NCBI GenBank assembly: GCA_015068325.1 | Contig: SVKQ01000004.1 | Location: 166,135-230,134, forward strand | Origin: Oscillospiraceae bacterium | GTDB lineage: Bacteria > Bacillota > Clostridia > Oscillospirales > Oscillospiraceae | Reading direction: 5' to 3' | DNA length: 64,000 nt | Position numbers and translations under genes: made by a program | In this document: positions 37,236-45,522 of the stretch, in pieces | Layout of the letters: each line of letters starts with the position of its first letter | How positions within the stretch are numbered: the first letter of the stretch is position 1 | Notes under the pieces: generated by a model | Database searches by the model: none | What the model was told of the DNA's origin: nothing | What the model saw: only the letters and a program-made list of their open reading frames with translations

Positions 37236-38389
37236 CAACTGGGCTTATACATGTCGCTGTTGATAAACACGTTGTGGTCAGCCAGGTTGGTGAAGAAATG
37301 GCTGACGCCGTCTTTGCCGGCGGCGAAGTAATAATAGCCCGTCTCATTGGGGTGGATCGCCGCGGCGATAGCCTTCAGGCCGGGGTTGCAGATGGGTCCG
37401 GCAGGGAATCCGGCAAAGGTATAGGTGTTGTAGGGGCTCACATAGTCGGTGCTGAACTCGGAGCGATCCTTGCCGTCCAACGCCAGGGCATAATCGATGG
37501 TGCTGTCCATCTGCAGCATGCCGTATGTCTCGCTGCCGGTGGTTTTCAGCCGGTTGTAGAGCACGGAGGAGATGTTGGCCCGTTCCTCGTCGTTGTCATT
37601 GCTCTCCTTCTCAATGATGGAGGCGGCGATGATAATCTCCTGCAGGGAATAACCGCTGGCATCGATATCCGTGCGGATCTGTCCGGTGATGCGGTTTTCA
37701 AAGTTATTCATCATGGTGTCCAGCACCTTCTCGGCATCACTGTTCAGATAGAACTCATAGGTGTCCGGGAACAGGTAGCCCTCCACCCGGGTGAAGCTAC
37801 CCAGCTTCGCCGGATCCAGATAGCTGTGCTCCGGATAATCGGCGTTGGCGGCAGCCTCCTCCAGATCGGTCCGTTTGGCCACGCCGTTCTCCTCCAGGAT
37901 GTCAAAAATCTCTCTGACCGTCTTGCCTTCTGGGATCGTGACCTTGACGCTCTCAAAGGTCTGGTAGTTATGCAGCGACTGGACCAGCGCACGATAGTCC
38001 ATGTCAGAGTTGATATTCTCATAGGTGCCCGGCTCGATGATCTCCTCGGCGTGGAGGAACTTGCTCACCAGCAGAAAGAACGGCTTGTAGTTGATCAGGC
38101 CAGCATCCTTCAGCTTTTGAGCCACATCGCTCACGCTATCGCCCTCCTCCACCACGATGGTGGTGGATACCGGCGGCTTGTTCAGCGAACACAGGTCGTT
38201 GGCCAACAGCCAGCCGATGCCAGCCAGCAGAGCGGATACAAGGATCACGCAGAGAAGATAGACGGGAACGCGGAGGAAGTTTCTCTTCTTCTTTTTCTTT
38301 TTTTTCGGCTTCTGTTCCGTCTCCTGCTGCGCCTCGCGCACCCGGGAGGTGTCCCAGTATGTGGTATCGGATTTCTTTTCCCGTGCCAT
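37235..38389 (-). CDS. mltG: Endolytic murein transglycosylase MltG
   Basis: A 384-residue YceG/MltG protein: Lys-rich cytosolic N-terminus (KKKKKKKR near residue 30), one TM helix (about 40-62), a LysM-like region (VVEEGDSVSDVAQKLKDAGL), and the catalytic domain with IIAASIIEKES, whose Glu is the active residue, and the TYFAGFPAGPICNPG-like motif (YTFAGFPAGPICNPGL). It cuts nascent glycan strands. ATG 38387-38389 follows AAAGGAAAGACAAAG. First gene of the mltG-U32 unit. Confidence 0.95.
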   Translation of the reverse strand: MAREKKSDTTYWDTSRVREAQQETEQKPKKKKKKKRNFLRVPVYLLCVILVSALLAGIGWLLANDLCSLNKPPVSTTIVVEEGDSVSDVAQKLKDAGLINYKPFFLLVSKFLHAEEIIEPGTYENINSDMDYRALVQSLHNYQTFESVKVTIPEGKTVREIFDILEENGVAKRTDLEEAAANADYPEHSYLDPAKLGSFTRVEGYLFPDTYEFYLNSDAEKVLDTMMNNFENRITGQIRTDIDASGYSLQEIIIAASIIEKESNDNDEERANISSVLYNRLKTTGSETYGMLQMDSTIDYALALDGKDRSEFSTDYVSPYNTYTFAGFPAGPICNPGLKAIAAAIHPNETGYYYFAAGKDGVSHFFTNLADHNVFINSDMYKPS

Positions 38390-38481
38390 CTTTGTCTTTC
38401 CTTTCTCTTTCGTCCTGCCTGTAAGCGGCCGGACAAGATACTGTCGCCGCTGTGGCGTCATACAAAGGTCCTGTAGGTGCG

Positions 38482-38586
38482 AAGGAGGTGAGCAGCATAT
38501 GCTCCGGCAACAGCTCCTATACCTGGCTGATCGTCATTGTTCTGCTGGCGCTGCTGTGGAGCTGCAGCAACACCTGCGGCTGCTGA
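38482..38586 (+). CDS. Candidate Cys-rich single-helix membrane peptide with non-AUG or damaged start
   Basis: After GAAGGAGGTG (38481-38490) one frame reads CSGNSSYTWLIVIVLLALLW then SCSNTCGC and stops at 38586: a 28-residue hydrophobic helix with a Cys-rich end, like the clear peptide gene at 56827-56973. Codons before CSGN are AGC-AGC-ATA; the only ATG at ideal distance (38499) is in another frame. Possible starts are ATA 38497 or GTG 38488, or the start has lost bases (ATGTGC to ATGC). Protein identity is inferred from the paralogue and from the strong ribosome site. Confidence 0.4.
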   Translation, partial: KEVSSICSGNSSYTWLIVIVLLALLWSCSNTCGC

Positions 38587-38622
38587 TCAGCGGAAGCAGG
38601 ATGCGCTGCATCCCCTCTCTCT

Positions 38623-39294
38623 TCAGGGGACAAGCAGGTCGGACACCTTCTCCAGCACCTCGGTGTGGATATCCTCCGCACTGCGCAGGCAGCCGTCTGC
38701 GGTACAGTCGATCCTTGTCCATCCACAATAATCCACTACAAAGGCCGCATTCTCGCGGCAGCGGCGCAGATACGCCTCGTCCCGCTCGTGGATATCCGCC
38801 GCGGTGTGCGTCGCCGCCTCCCGGCGACGCATCATCCGCTCTGTCAGATCGGTGGGGATATCCAGATAGAGCACACGGGTAGGGGCCGGCAGGCCCAGCA
38901 GCCGGTACTCAAAGTCAAAAAGCCAGTCCAGGAAAGCCCGGCGTTCCTCTTCCGGCAGCTTCACTGTCTGATGCACGGCGTTGGAAGTGGTGTAGCGGTC
39001 AGCGATCAAAAGGCCGCCAGCCTCGTAAAAGGCGCCCCAATCCTGCCGATAGGCGGCATAGCGGTCCACCGCGTAAAAGGTGGCGGCGGCGTAGGCATTC
39101 ACATCCCCCGGCCGGCTGCCGAAGGCGCCGCCCAGATAGAGGCGGATCAGCGCAGAGGACTCCTGGTCGTACCGTGGAAAAGACAGCTTTTTATAGGGAA
39201 TCTGCCGCTGCTCCAGCGTGCGGCACAGCAGCTCCGTCTGGGTGGCCTTGCCGGAGCCGTCTGTCCCCTCGAACACGATCAGTTTGCCCTTCAT
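38623..39294 (-). CDS. tmk: dTMP kinase
   Basis: A 223-residue P-loop kinase converting dTMP to dTDP: FEGTDGSGKATQTE (P-loop 10-17), DR-x motif in ADRYTTSNAVHQT, and a lid region with TERMMRRREAATHTAADIHE. The P-loop ends GKAT rather than the usual GKTT/GKST, a variant seen in some clostridial Tmk. GGGAGGAAGTGCG precedes the ATG at 39292-39294. Monocistronic, with a promoter at 39334-39362. Confidence 0.93.
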   Translation of the reverse strand: MKGKLIVFEGTDGSGKATQTELLCRTLEQRQIPYKKLSFPRYDQESSALIRLYLGGAFGSRPGDVNAYAAATFYAVDRYAAYRQDWGAFYEAGGLLIADRYTTSNAVHQTVKLPEEERRAFLDWLFDFEYRLLGLPAPTRVLYLDIPTDLTERMMRRREAATHTAADIHERDEAYLRRCRENAAFVVDYCGWTRIDCTADGCLRSAEDIHTEVLEKVSDLLVP

Positions 39295-39333
39295 CGCACT
39301 TCCTCCCAGCGTAGATCTCATCTCGTCTTACGC

Positions 39334-39362
39334 ATTTTAGCATATATTTCCCAGTTTGTCCA
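39334..39362 (-). promoter_or_regulatory. Promoter of tmk
   Basis: Minus-strand TGGACA (39362-39357), 17-base spacer, TAAAAT (39339-39334). Confidence 0.6.
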
Positions 39363-39422
39363 TGAAGAAATCATGAAGGTGATCCCCCGGAGCCCTCCGG
39401 GCCGGCGCGGTCGGGGCAGAGG

Positions 39423-40763
39423 TCAATACCCCCGGCCCCGCGTGCTGATCTCGCTCCACAGGATGGGCCCCACCGCTCCGGTCTCGTCAAAGCCCATCTG
39501 GCGCTGCAGCGCCCTGACCGCCGCCTCGGTAGCCGCGTCGAAGGTGCCCGTCACCTCCACCGCCGGGATCGCAGGATCGGCCTGTGCGATGCGGCGCAGA
39601 TTGGCCTGCATCTGACTCACCGCGGCACCGGTATCGCCCGGCACCAGAAAACGGCCGGGATATATCTCCCCGAGATATGTCTGATAGTCTGACGGCAGCT
39701 GGGAAACCGCGTCACGGTAGACCCGCTGCAGTTCGTTCCAGGTGTTGCGCCCCACGATGCCATCCACAGCCAGACCATACTTGTTTTGAAAGGTCAGCAC
39801 CGCGTCGTATGTCTCTTGTCCGAACTCGCCGGTGATCCGGATGGGCGGCAGATCCGGCAGAAAGTACCCCAAAAAAGCCAGATAATACTGCACGATACGC
39901 ACGGCGATACCGCTGTCGCCATAGTGCAGGATGCTTGGATAGACGCGCTGGGCCTCGCTGAAGGTGATGCCCTCGCTGCTGATCTCCGAGAGGCGTTTGA
40001 CGCCGTTGTAGATCTCCTTCAGCTTATACCAGGTGGCCTTGCCCACGATACCGTCCACATACAGGTTGAAGATATCCTGGAAGCGGATCACCGCCTGCTC
40101 GGTGGGCACGTCGAACACACCCGTTACGGCCGGAATAGCCGGTATGGCCGGGAAGTTCCTGCCGATACGGTTCAGTTCCAGCTGGATCTGGCGCACCTCT
40201 TCGCCGAAGGAGCCACGCTGCAGGGCGATGCCGGGATAGGATGGCACATTGATGCCCACCTGCGCGTTGGTCACGATGCCGATATCCTGCCCGTAATAGT
40301 GCTGCAGTATCTCATAGGGCGTCATTCCCTGCTGCGCCAGCTCCAGGCTGCCCCACTGCGACAGGCCGCGGCACTGGGTGCGCACCCCGTCGCAGAACTG
40401 GGCAAAAAGCGGCTCGATCCGTCCCTGTCGCACAACATAATTGTTGAAGATCTCATCCACGATGATGCCGATGTTCTCAAACACCTCGCCGCCCGGTGTA
40501 TAGGCCTGGTCGTAGCGGGTGGTACTGGTAATGTCGAACTCATAGCCGCGGCTGCGGTAATACTCGGTATATACCCGGTTGAGCGCGTAGGAGATCTGAG
40601 CCAGCACATTGGCGCGGATGGCATTCTCCGGCCAGGTGGGATAGATCTCGCTGGAGGCCACGTTCTTGATGTAATCGGCAAAGGGGACGGCCACGTTTTC
40701 CGCCGGCTGATCCGGCTCGCCCAGATGGACGGTGATGCTCACCGGCACGATGGGGTAATCCAT
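39423..40763 (-). CDS. SpoIID-domain protein with three peptidoglycan-binding repeats
   Basis: A 446-residue protein: an N-terminal SpoIID/LytB-like segment (about 25-175; VPFADYIKNVASSEIYPTWP, QCRGLSQWGSLELA, YYGQDI) and three PG_binding_1 repeats (about 185-260, 285-360, 370-440), each ending in a D/G-x-VG-x-x-TW pattern. It has no signal peptide. The SpoIID fold binds or cuts denuded glycan in the engulfing septum or spore cortex, so a sporulation or wall role is likely. It follows its partner gene by 12 bases. Confidence 0.83.
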   Translation of the reverse strand: MDYPIVPVSITVHLGEPDQPAENVAVPFADYIKNVASSEIYPTWPENAIRANVLAQISYALNRVYTEYYRSRGYEFDITSTTRYDQAYTPGGEVFENIGIIVDEIFNNYVVRQGRIEPLFAQFCDGVRTQCRGLSQWGSLELAQQGMTPYEILQHYYGQDIGIVTNAQVGINVPSYPGIALQRGSFGEEVRQIQLELNRIGRNFPAIPAIPAVTGVFDVPTEQAVIRFQDIFNLYVDGIVGKATWYKLKEIYNGVKRLSEISSEGITFSEAQRVYPSILHYGDSGIAVRIVQYYLAFLGYFLPDLPPIRITGEFGQETYDAVLTFQNKYGLAVDGIVGRNTWNELQRVYRDAVSQLPSDYQTYLGEIYPGRFLVPGDTGAAVSQMQANLRRIAQADPAIPAVEVTGTFDAATEAAVRALQRQMGFDETGAVGPILWSEISTRGRGY

Positions 40764-40775
40764 GCTGCCCCTCCT

Positions 40776-41195
40776 CTACCGCGCCAGCGGCTGCAGAGCC
40801 ACCGGCAGGATCGTCTCGATCCGGTCGTAGATCTCCACGGTGGAGTCCACTAACGGCACAAAGGCCGGGTGATAGACCGATACCTGGTATTCGGTACCGC
40901 TGTTCCCCGCCGTGGGCTCATATTGGGAGTAGTCCGCCGGAAGCGCCGGCAGAACAAGGCGCTCCACGATGCCGGAGGTGTTGGTCGTGTTTTTGTATAG
41001 CATACGCCGCACACCGCCGAAATCCCGTGTCACCTCCACCAGCGCACCCGGCACAGGAAAGGTGCCCCGGGCCGTGGATACCTGTACGCGCAGCTTCCCC
41101 CTCCCCGGATGGGCCCGCTGAAACAGTTCATAGGCGCTCCCGGTGCCGGGCTGCCCCTGCTCGTCTGTCGGTGCTTGATTCGGTGTTGCTGTCAT
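40776..41195 (-). CDS. Conserved protein with carboxypeptidase-regulatory-like fold, partner of the SpoIID-domain gene
   Basis: A 139-residue protein with a disordered polar N-terminus (TPNQAPTDEQGQPG) and a beta-sandwich-like domain (LRVQVSTARGTFPVPGALVEV...YQVSVYHPAFVPL) resembling CarboxypepD_reg-like repeats. The ATG at 41193-41195 is chosen because upstream codons read as noise; the ribosome site (GGGGCGAG) is weak. Function unknown; its tight pairing with the SpoIID-domain gene suggests a joint wall or spore-coat function. Confidence 0.7.
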   Translation of the reverse strand: MTATPNQAPTDEQGQPGTGSAYELFQRAHPGRGKLRVQVSTARGTFPVPGALVEVTRDFGGVRRMLYKNTTNTSGIVERLVLPALPADYSQYEPTAGNSGTEYQVSVYHPAFVPLVDSTVEIYDRIETILPVALQPLAR

Positions 41196-41328
41196 GATCG
41201 CTCGCCCCTTATACCCGTTTTGCCATTCTATGCCGTGCTGATTCAGCCGGTGCCGCCAGAAAATGCTGTACCTTTTTGAAAAACTGTGATAGAATAGCCG
41301 AAAACGATACGAGGGGAGAGATGATGAG

Positions 41329-42600
41329 ATGATCACAACACTGCTGCGCGACCTGAAAAACAGCCCCACCGCCTTCCATGCGGTGGACACCGTGCGCCGC
41401 AGGCTGCTGGAGGTCGGCTATGCGCCGCTGGGTCGGGATGACGCGCTGGCGACCGGCGGCAAATACTTCATCACGCCCCATAGCAGTTCTCTGATTGCCT
41501 TCCGCCTTCCTACACAACGGCCCATCGGTTTTATAATCAGTGCCAGCCACGCCGACTCCCCCTGCTTCCACCTGCGGGACCATGCAGAGCTGACCGGCGG
41601 CGACTTTGTGCGCCTGTCGGCGGAGCGCTACGGCGGCATGATCCACGACAGCTGGCTGGACCGGCCTCTGAGCATCGCCGGCCGTGTCATGGTGCGCACG
41701 GCGGACGGGGTGCGGCAGCAGCTGGTGGATCTCCAGCGCGACGCGGTGCTGATTCCCCGGCTCGCCATCCATCTGAACAGGTCGGTCAACGAGGGGTACA
41801 AGTACGACCCTGCAAAGGACCTGATCCCCCTTTACGGTGCGGCCTCCTCTGCCGGCAGCCTCCGCCGCGAACTGGCCGCCCGCCTGGGCTGTGCCGGGGA
41901 AGACATTCTCTCCACCGATCTGATCATCTACAACAACCAGGATGGCACCGTGTGGGGCCCCGCTGACGAGTTTCTCTCCGCCCCGCGGCTGGACGATCTG
42001 GCCTGTGTATTCACCTGTACGGAGGCCTTTCTGCAGGCGGCTGACAGTCTCTCGGTGCCGGTCCTGTGCGTTTTTGACAACGAGGAGATCGGCTCGGAGA
42101 CCAAGCAGGGTGCCGCTGCTGTGACGCTGCCGGAGACGCTGGCTGTTATCGCCGCTGCGCTGGGTGAAGACTTGGGCCGCCTGCTGGAGAACTCTCTGCT
42201 GCTCTCCTGCGACAACGGCCACGGACGCCACCCCAACCACCCGGAGCTGGCCGATGCCAGCGAGGCGCCGGTGCTGGGCGGCGGCGTCGTCATCAAGCAT
42301 TCGCCCCGCTACGCCACCGACGCCATGTCCGCTGCGCTGTTCTCTGAGATCTGCCGGCGGGCCGGTGTGCCGGTGCAGCACTACGCCAACCGCCCCGACC
42401 AAGCAGGCGGTGCCACCCTCGGCAACATCGCCAGCACCAGGACGCCGATCAGCACAGTGGACATCGGCATGGCACAGCTGGCAATGCACTCCTGCTTTGA
42501 GACGCTGGCCACCGCAGACGTGACATATTTCCTGAAAGCTGTCACCGCCTGCTATGAGAGCGCCCTGCGCGCCGACGGCGACACGGTGCAGATCCTGTGA
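41329..42600 (+). CDS. M18 family aminopeptidase
   Basis: A 423-residue M18 dinuclear-metal aminopeptidase (ApeB/aspartyl-aminopeptidase type). Metal ligands are visible in ISASHADSPCFHL (His-x-Asp), SAPRLDDLAC, DNEEIGSETKQGA and the C-terminal AMHSCFETL. It removes N-terminal (often acidic) residues from peptides in the cytosol. ATG 41329 follows GAGGGGAGAG; a TGA-TAGAAT extended -10 lies about 35 bases upstream. Closed by a strong terminator. Confidence 0.95.
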   Translation: MITTLLRDLKNSPTAFHAVDTVRRRLLEVGYAPLGRDDALATGGKYFITPHSSSLIAFRLPTQRPIGFIISASHADSPCFHLRDHAELTGGDFVRLSAERYGGMIHDSWLDRPLSIAGRVMVRTADGVRQQLVDLQRDAVLIPRLAIHLNRSVNEGYKYDPAKDLIPLYGAASSAGSLRRELAARLGCAGEDILSTDLIIYNNQDGTVWGPADEFLSAPRLDDLACVFTCTEAFLQAADSLSVPVLCVFDNEEIGSETKQGAAAVTLPETLAVIAAALGEDLGRLLENSLLLSCDNGHGRHPNHPELADASEAPVLGGGVVIKHSPRYATDAMSAALFSEICRRAGVPVQHYANRPDQAGGATLGNIASTRTPISTVDIGMAQLAMHSCFETLATADVTYFLKAVTACYESALRADGDTVQIL

Positions 42601-42613
42601 CCTCACAAACGCA

Positions 42614-42647
42614 GGACGGCGGAGCTGCGTTGCTCCGCCGTCTTTTT
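42614..42647 (+). terminator. Terminator after the M18 aminopeptidase
   Basis: Stem GACGGCGGAG / CTCCGCCGTC with an eight-base loop, followed by TTTTT. Confidence 0.92.
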
Positions 42648-42733
42648 CCGCGCTGTGCCATGCACTCTTTTGCAGGGTGGTGCACTGCGTGTTCTTCTCG
42701 TCTGTTCTCTATCCTTTTTTTGGGGGGTCCGAT

Positions 42734-43318
42734 GTGAACTGGTCCACCGGGTTCTTTTTCAACAGTATCCTCTTTGGCGTCGGTCTGGCTATGGACGCCT
42801 TTTCCGTCTCCATGGCCAACGGTCTGCGCTCGCCGGATATGCCGCGGCGGAGCATGTGCCGGATCGCCGGCGTATTTGCTGTCTTCCAGGTCCTCATGCC
42901 GCTGATCGGTTGGTTCTGTGTCCACACCGTGGCGACCGTCTTCACCGCGGTACAACGGTTCATTCCTTGGACAGCGCTCCTTTTACTGCTGTATATCGGC
43001 GGAAAAATGGTGCTGGACGGTATGCGCCGAAAGGACAATTCGGCAGTCCCCCCGGTGGGACTGCGCGCACTGTTGGGACAAGGCGTGGCCACCTCCATTG
43101 ACGCGCTGTCCGTTGGTTTTACCATAGCCGGCTATGACTGGATCTCCGCCCTTGTGGAGGCACTCATCATTGGCGTGGTCACCTTTGTCCTCTGCATGGT
43201 CGGTCTGCGGATCGGCAAGCGCTTCGGCACCATCCTAGCCGGCAGGGCTACTGTGTTGGGTGGTCTGATCCTGATCGCAATCGGTGCAGAGATAATCCTC
43301 CACCATCTCCTGGGATAA
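42734..43318 (+). CDS. MntP-like manganese efflux pump (DUF204)
   Basis: A 194-residue, six-helix membrane protein: two related halves, each with an acidic transport motif (GVGLAMDAFSVSMANG and GVATSIDALSVGF), as in MntP/YtaF. The likely start is GTG 42734, preceded by GGGGGG; codons upstream of it are not membrane-like and the size then fits MntP (about 190). Predicted to export Mn2+. No yybP-type manganese riboswitch was recognised in the 130-base leader. Confidence 0.87.
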   Translation: MNWSTGFFFNSILFGVGLAMDAFSVSMANGLRSPDMPRRSMCRIAGVFAVFQVLMPLIGWFCVHTVATVFTAVQRFIPWTALLLLLYIGGKMVLDGMRRKDNSAVPPVGLRALLGQGVATSIDALSVGFTIAGYDWISALVEALIIGVVTFVLCMVGLRIGKRFGTILAGRATVLGGLILIAIGAEIILHHLLG

Positions 43319-43323
43319 ACGAA

Positions 43324-43358
43324 AAGATCTCCCAAACACAGCTTTGGGAGATCTTTTT
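43324..43358. terminator. Bidirectional terminator
   Basis: Stem AAAGATCTCCCAAA / TTTGGGAGATCTTT, flanked by A's and T's; between the convergent genes ending at 43318 and 43389. Confidence 0.92.
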
Positions 43359-43388
43359 ATGTAAAGTGTTTTTACTGTACATTTTCTT

Positions 43389-43973
43389 TTACACCTTCTC
43401 CGGTTCGCTGAACCTGCCGCTGTGCAGAATAATACGGTATACATCGCAATTTTTCAGTGGCCGCTTCCAAGCACTGCCGCTCTCGCCACCGGGCAGCTGG
43501 TTCATGATCACCGGGATCACCACCCCGTGGGCCACCACCAGCAGCGTGCCGCCGGGATCCCAACTACGCAGCCGCTTCAGAAAGCACCCGGTACGCAACC
43601 GCAACTGGTCCAATGTCTCCAACCCCTCCGGCGCCGGGACATGCTCCGGGTCGAGGAAAAAGGCAAAGACCTCCGGCGGCATGCCGTCGATCGGATGCCC
43701 CTCATAGGGGCCGAAATCCATCTCCACGATATCTGGCTCCAGCAGAATGTCCCCTTCGTCCACTCCGGACACCAGCACCGCCGTCTCGCGGGCGCGGCGC
43801 AGCGGACTGCTGCACACCCGGTCGAACCGGATCCCCAACTCCCTCAATCGCTCTCCTGTCTCCACGGCCTGGCAGCGCCCCTCCTCGTTCAGTGAACAGT
43901 CACTGCGGCCCTGGGTCAGCCGGTCACGGTTCATGGCCGTCTGCCCGTGGCGCATCAGGTAGATCGTCGTCAT
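43389..43973 (-). CDS. Histidine phosphatase family protein
   Basis: A 194-residue branch-1 histidine phosphatase (phosphoglycerate-mutase-like): the catalytic LMRHGQT (Arg8-His9-Gly10) at the N-terminus, SSPLRRARETA, EMDFGPYEG and the second catalytic AHGVVIP. Substrate unknown (cobalamin phosphatase CobC or broad-specificity GpmB-like enzymes look similar). It starts inside the last codon of the cyclophilin-like gene (ATGA). Confidence 0.88.
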   Translation of the reverse strand: MTTIYLMRHGQTAMNRDRLTQGRSDCSLNEEGRCQAVETGERLRELGIRFDRVCSSPLRRARETAVLVSGVDEGDILLEPDIVEMDFGPYEGHPIDGMPPEVFAFFLDPEHVPAPEGLETLDQLRLRTGCFLKRLRSWDPGGTLLVVAHGVVIPVIMNQLPGGESGSAWKRPLKNCDVYRIILHSGRFSEPEKV

Positions 43974-44335
43974 GCTTGTTCCTCCTGCGGCGCGATGAGT
44001 TCCAGAGAAACAGAGCCCGGTCCCACCATCTCCTCCAGCCCGGCAGTATCCTCCAGGCGCCCCAGCCGTGTCACATTCATGGGCGCCACCAGAGGATTGT
44101 AGAACAGCACCAGCCAGCTGTTGCCATAGAGCACCAGATCGCCGGAGCGTATGTCGTCCGCTATCTGGGGCTGATAAGGCAGCGGCGGCTGCAGCATGAT
44201 GTATTTGAGACACCCGTTCAGTTCCTGCAGGGTGAACGACAGAGTGGGCCGCATCAGCAGCTTCTCGACCGTGTAATTCTCCTCCCACAAAAACGGGAAC
44301 TCCCTCTCATTGATCCGGATCTTTCCTTTCCGCAT
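43970..44335 (-). CDS. Cyclophilin-like fold protein
   Basis: A 121-residue protein that reads as the prokaryotic cyclophilin-like family (MRKGKIRINEREFPFLWEEN, DIRSGDLVLYGNSWLVLFY, PMNVTRLGRLED). Members lack clear peptidyl-prolyl isomerase evidence. ATG 44333-44335 is preferred for the AAGGATGG site; another in-frame ATG is eight codons upstream (44359). Coupled to the downstream phosphatase. Confidence 0.75.
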   Translation of the reverse strand: MRKGKIRINEREFPFLWEENYTVEKLLMRPTLSFTLQELNGCLKYIMLQPPLPYQPQIADDIRSGDLVLYGNSWLVLFYNPLVAPMNVTRLGRLEDTAGLEEMVGPGSVSLELIAPQEEQA

Positions 44336-44400
44336 GGATATCCATCCTTCCGTTTTCATACATCATAAAGTCCGCGCGGGTCACCTCTCGCAGCTTCCCG

Positions 44401-45369
44401 TTACATGGTGAACTGCACCACGCAAAAGGCCGCGTAAATGGCCAACAGCGCCACGCCCTGCCAGCGGCGCAGCTTCCCGTGAAGCAGCGCCGGCACTGTC
44501 AGCAGCAGCATCACCGCGAACATCACCGGTATATCCATCACCAACGAGGCGTTTCGGCCCGCGATAGTGGCGCTCTGGGGAATGCTGAAGGGCGCCAGTG
44601 ACACCGACACGCCGCTGACCAACACGATGTTGAAGAGATTGGCGCCGATCACATTGCCCAGCGACAGGGCTCCGTGACCCTTGACCAGGGATGTGATGGC
44701 GGTGACCAGTTCCGGCAGACTGGTGCCCAGCGCCACAAAGGTCAGCGCAATGACCGACTCCGGTACGCCCAGCGCCTGAGCGATCAGCGTCCCGTTGTCT
44801 ACCAGCAAATCGGCGCCCACGGCGATCAGAGCGGCACCCACTATCAGGAGCAGCAGCTCCATAGGCAGGCTGCGGGCTTTTCCCCCCTCTTCTGCCGCTT
44901 CGACGGCGGCGTCGGGCCTGCGCTTCATCTGCAGCACGGTGCACACCATGTAGGTCACGAACATCGTCAGCAGCAGCAGGCCCACAGGGCGGCTGAAGTA
45001 GCCGGTAGCATAGGCCACGCCGGCGTAAAACAGCGCCGTGGCAAAGAAAAAAATCACCGGTATGCGCAACGCCGCTCGGTCTACTCTGCCCGGCCGTACC
45101 GTGACAGTGATGGCGGCGATCAGCGCCGTGTTGCAGATCACAGAGCCGATGGCGTTGCCGTAGGCGATCTCACCGTGGCCGCTCAACGCCGAGGTGGTGG
45201 ATACCATTACCTCCGGCAGCGTGGTACCGATGGACACAATGGTCGCACCGATGAGGAGCTCCGGCAGGTGGAAGCGGCGGGCAATGCCCGTGGCGCCATC
45301 TACGAACCAGTCGCCGCCTTTAATGAGGCACACCAGGCCAACCAGAAAGAGCAAAACCGGTACCAACAT
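44401..45369 (-). CDS. Calcium/sodium antiporter (CaCA family, YrbG-like)
   Basis: A 322-residue, ten-helix exchanger with the two inverted alpha repeats of the family: GATIVSIGTTLPEVMVSTTSA...GNAIGSVICNTALI and ALTFVALGTSLPELVTAITSL...GNVIGANLFNIVLV. A central charged loop lies around residues 165-180. It probably exports Ca2+ in exchange for Na+. The start at 45367-45369 follows GGGGGG. A promoter lies at 45452-45480 with a GC-rich leader hairpin (CGGCG/CGCCG). Confidence 0.92.
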   Translation of the reverse strand: MLVPVLLFLVGLVCLIKGGDWFVDGATGIARRFHLPELLIGATIVSIGTTLPEVMVSTTSALSGHGEIAYGNAIGSVICNTALIAAITVTVRPGRVDRAALRIPVIFFFATALFYAGVAYATGYFSRPVGLLLLTMFVTYMVCTVLQMKRRPDAAVEAAEEGGKARSLPMELLLLIVGAALIAVGADLLVDNGTLIAQALGVPESVIALTFVALGTSLPELVTAITSLVKGHGALSLGNVIGANLFNIVLVSGVSVSLAPFSIPQSATIAGRNASLVMDIPVMFAVMLLLTVPALLHGKLRRWQGVALLAIYAAFCVVQFTM

Positions 45370-45451
45370 ACAGAAAATCCCCCCTGCGGCGGCGCATGTG
45401 CTCCGCCGTTCCTCATAGTTCTGCCCGAGGCACAGCGCGCGCAACGGTAAC

Positions 45452-45480
45452 AGTATAACACAGATCCGCTGCCGCTTCAA
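45452..45480 (-). promoter_or_regulatory. Promoter of the CaCA exchanger gene
   Basis: Minus-strand TTGAAG (45480-45475), 17-base spacer, TATACT (45457-45452). Confidence 0.65.
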
Positions 45481-45522
45481 TCGTCGAATTGCGACAATTA
45501 TGGGCAGGCGCCGCAGATTTCT

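Noticed and set aside
38349..38882. Frame using ATG 38499 with the AAGGAGG site
   Set aside because: Its product lacks any recognisable features and runs antisense into tmk; the neighbouring frame gives the helix-plus-Cys peptide instead.
42601..42733. Manganese (yybP-ykoY) riboswitch ahead of the MntP-like gene
   Set aside because: The leader is short and no conserved loop motif is seen; the recognisable hairpin is the M18 gene terminator.
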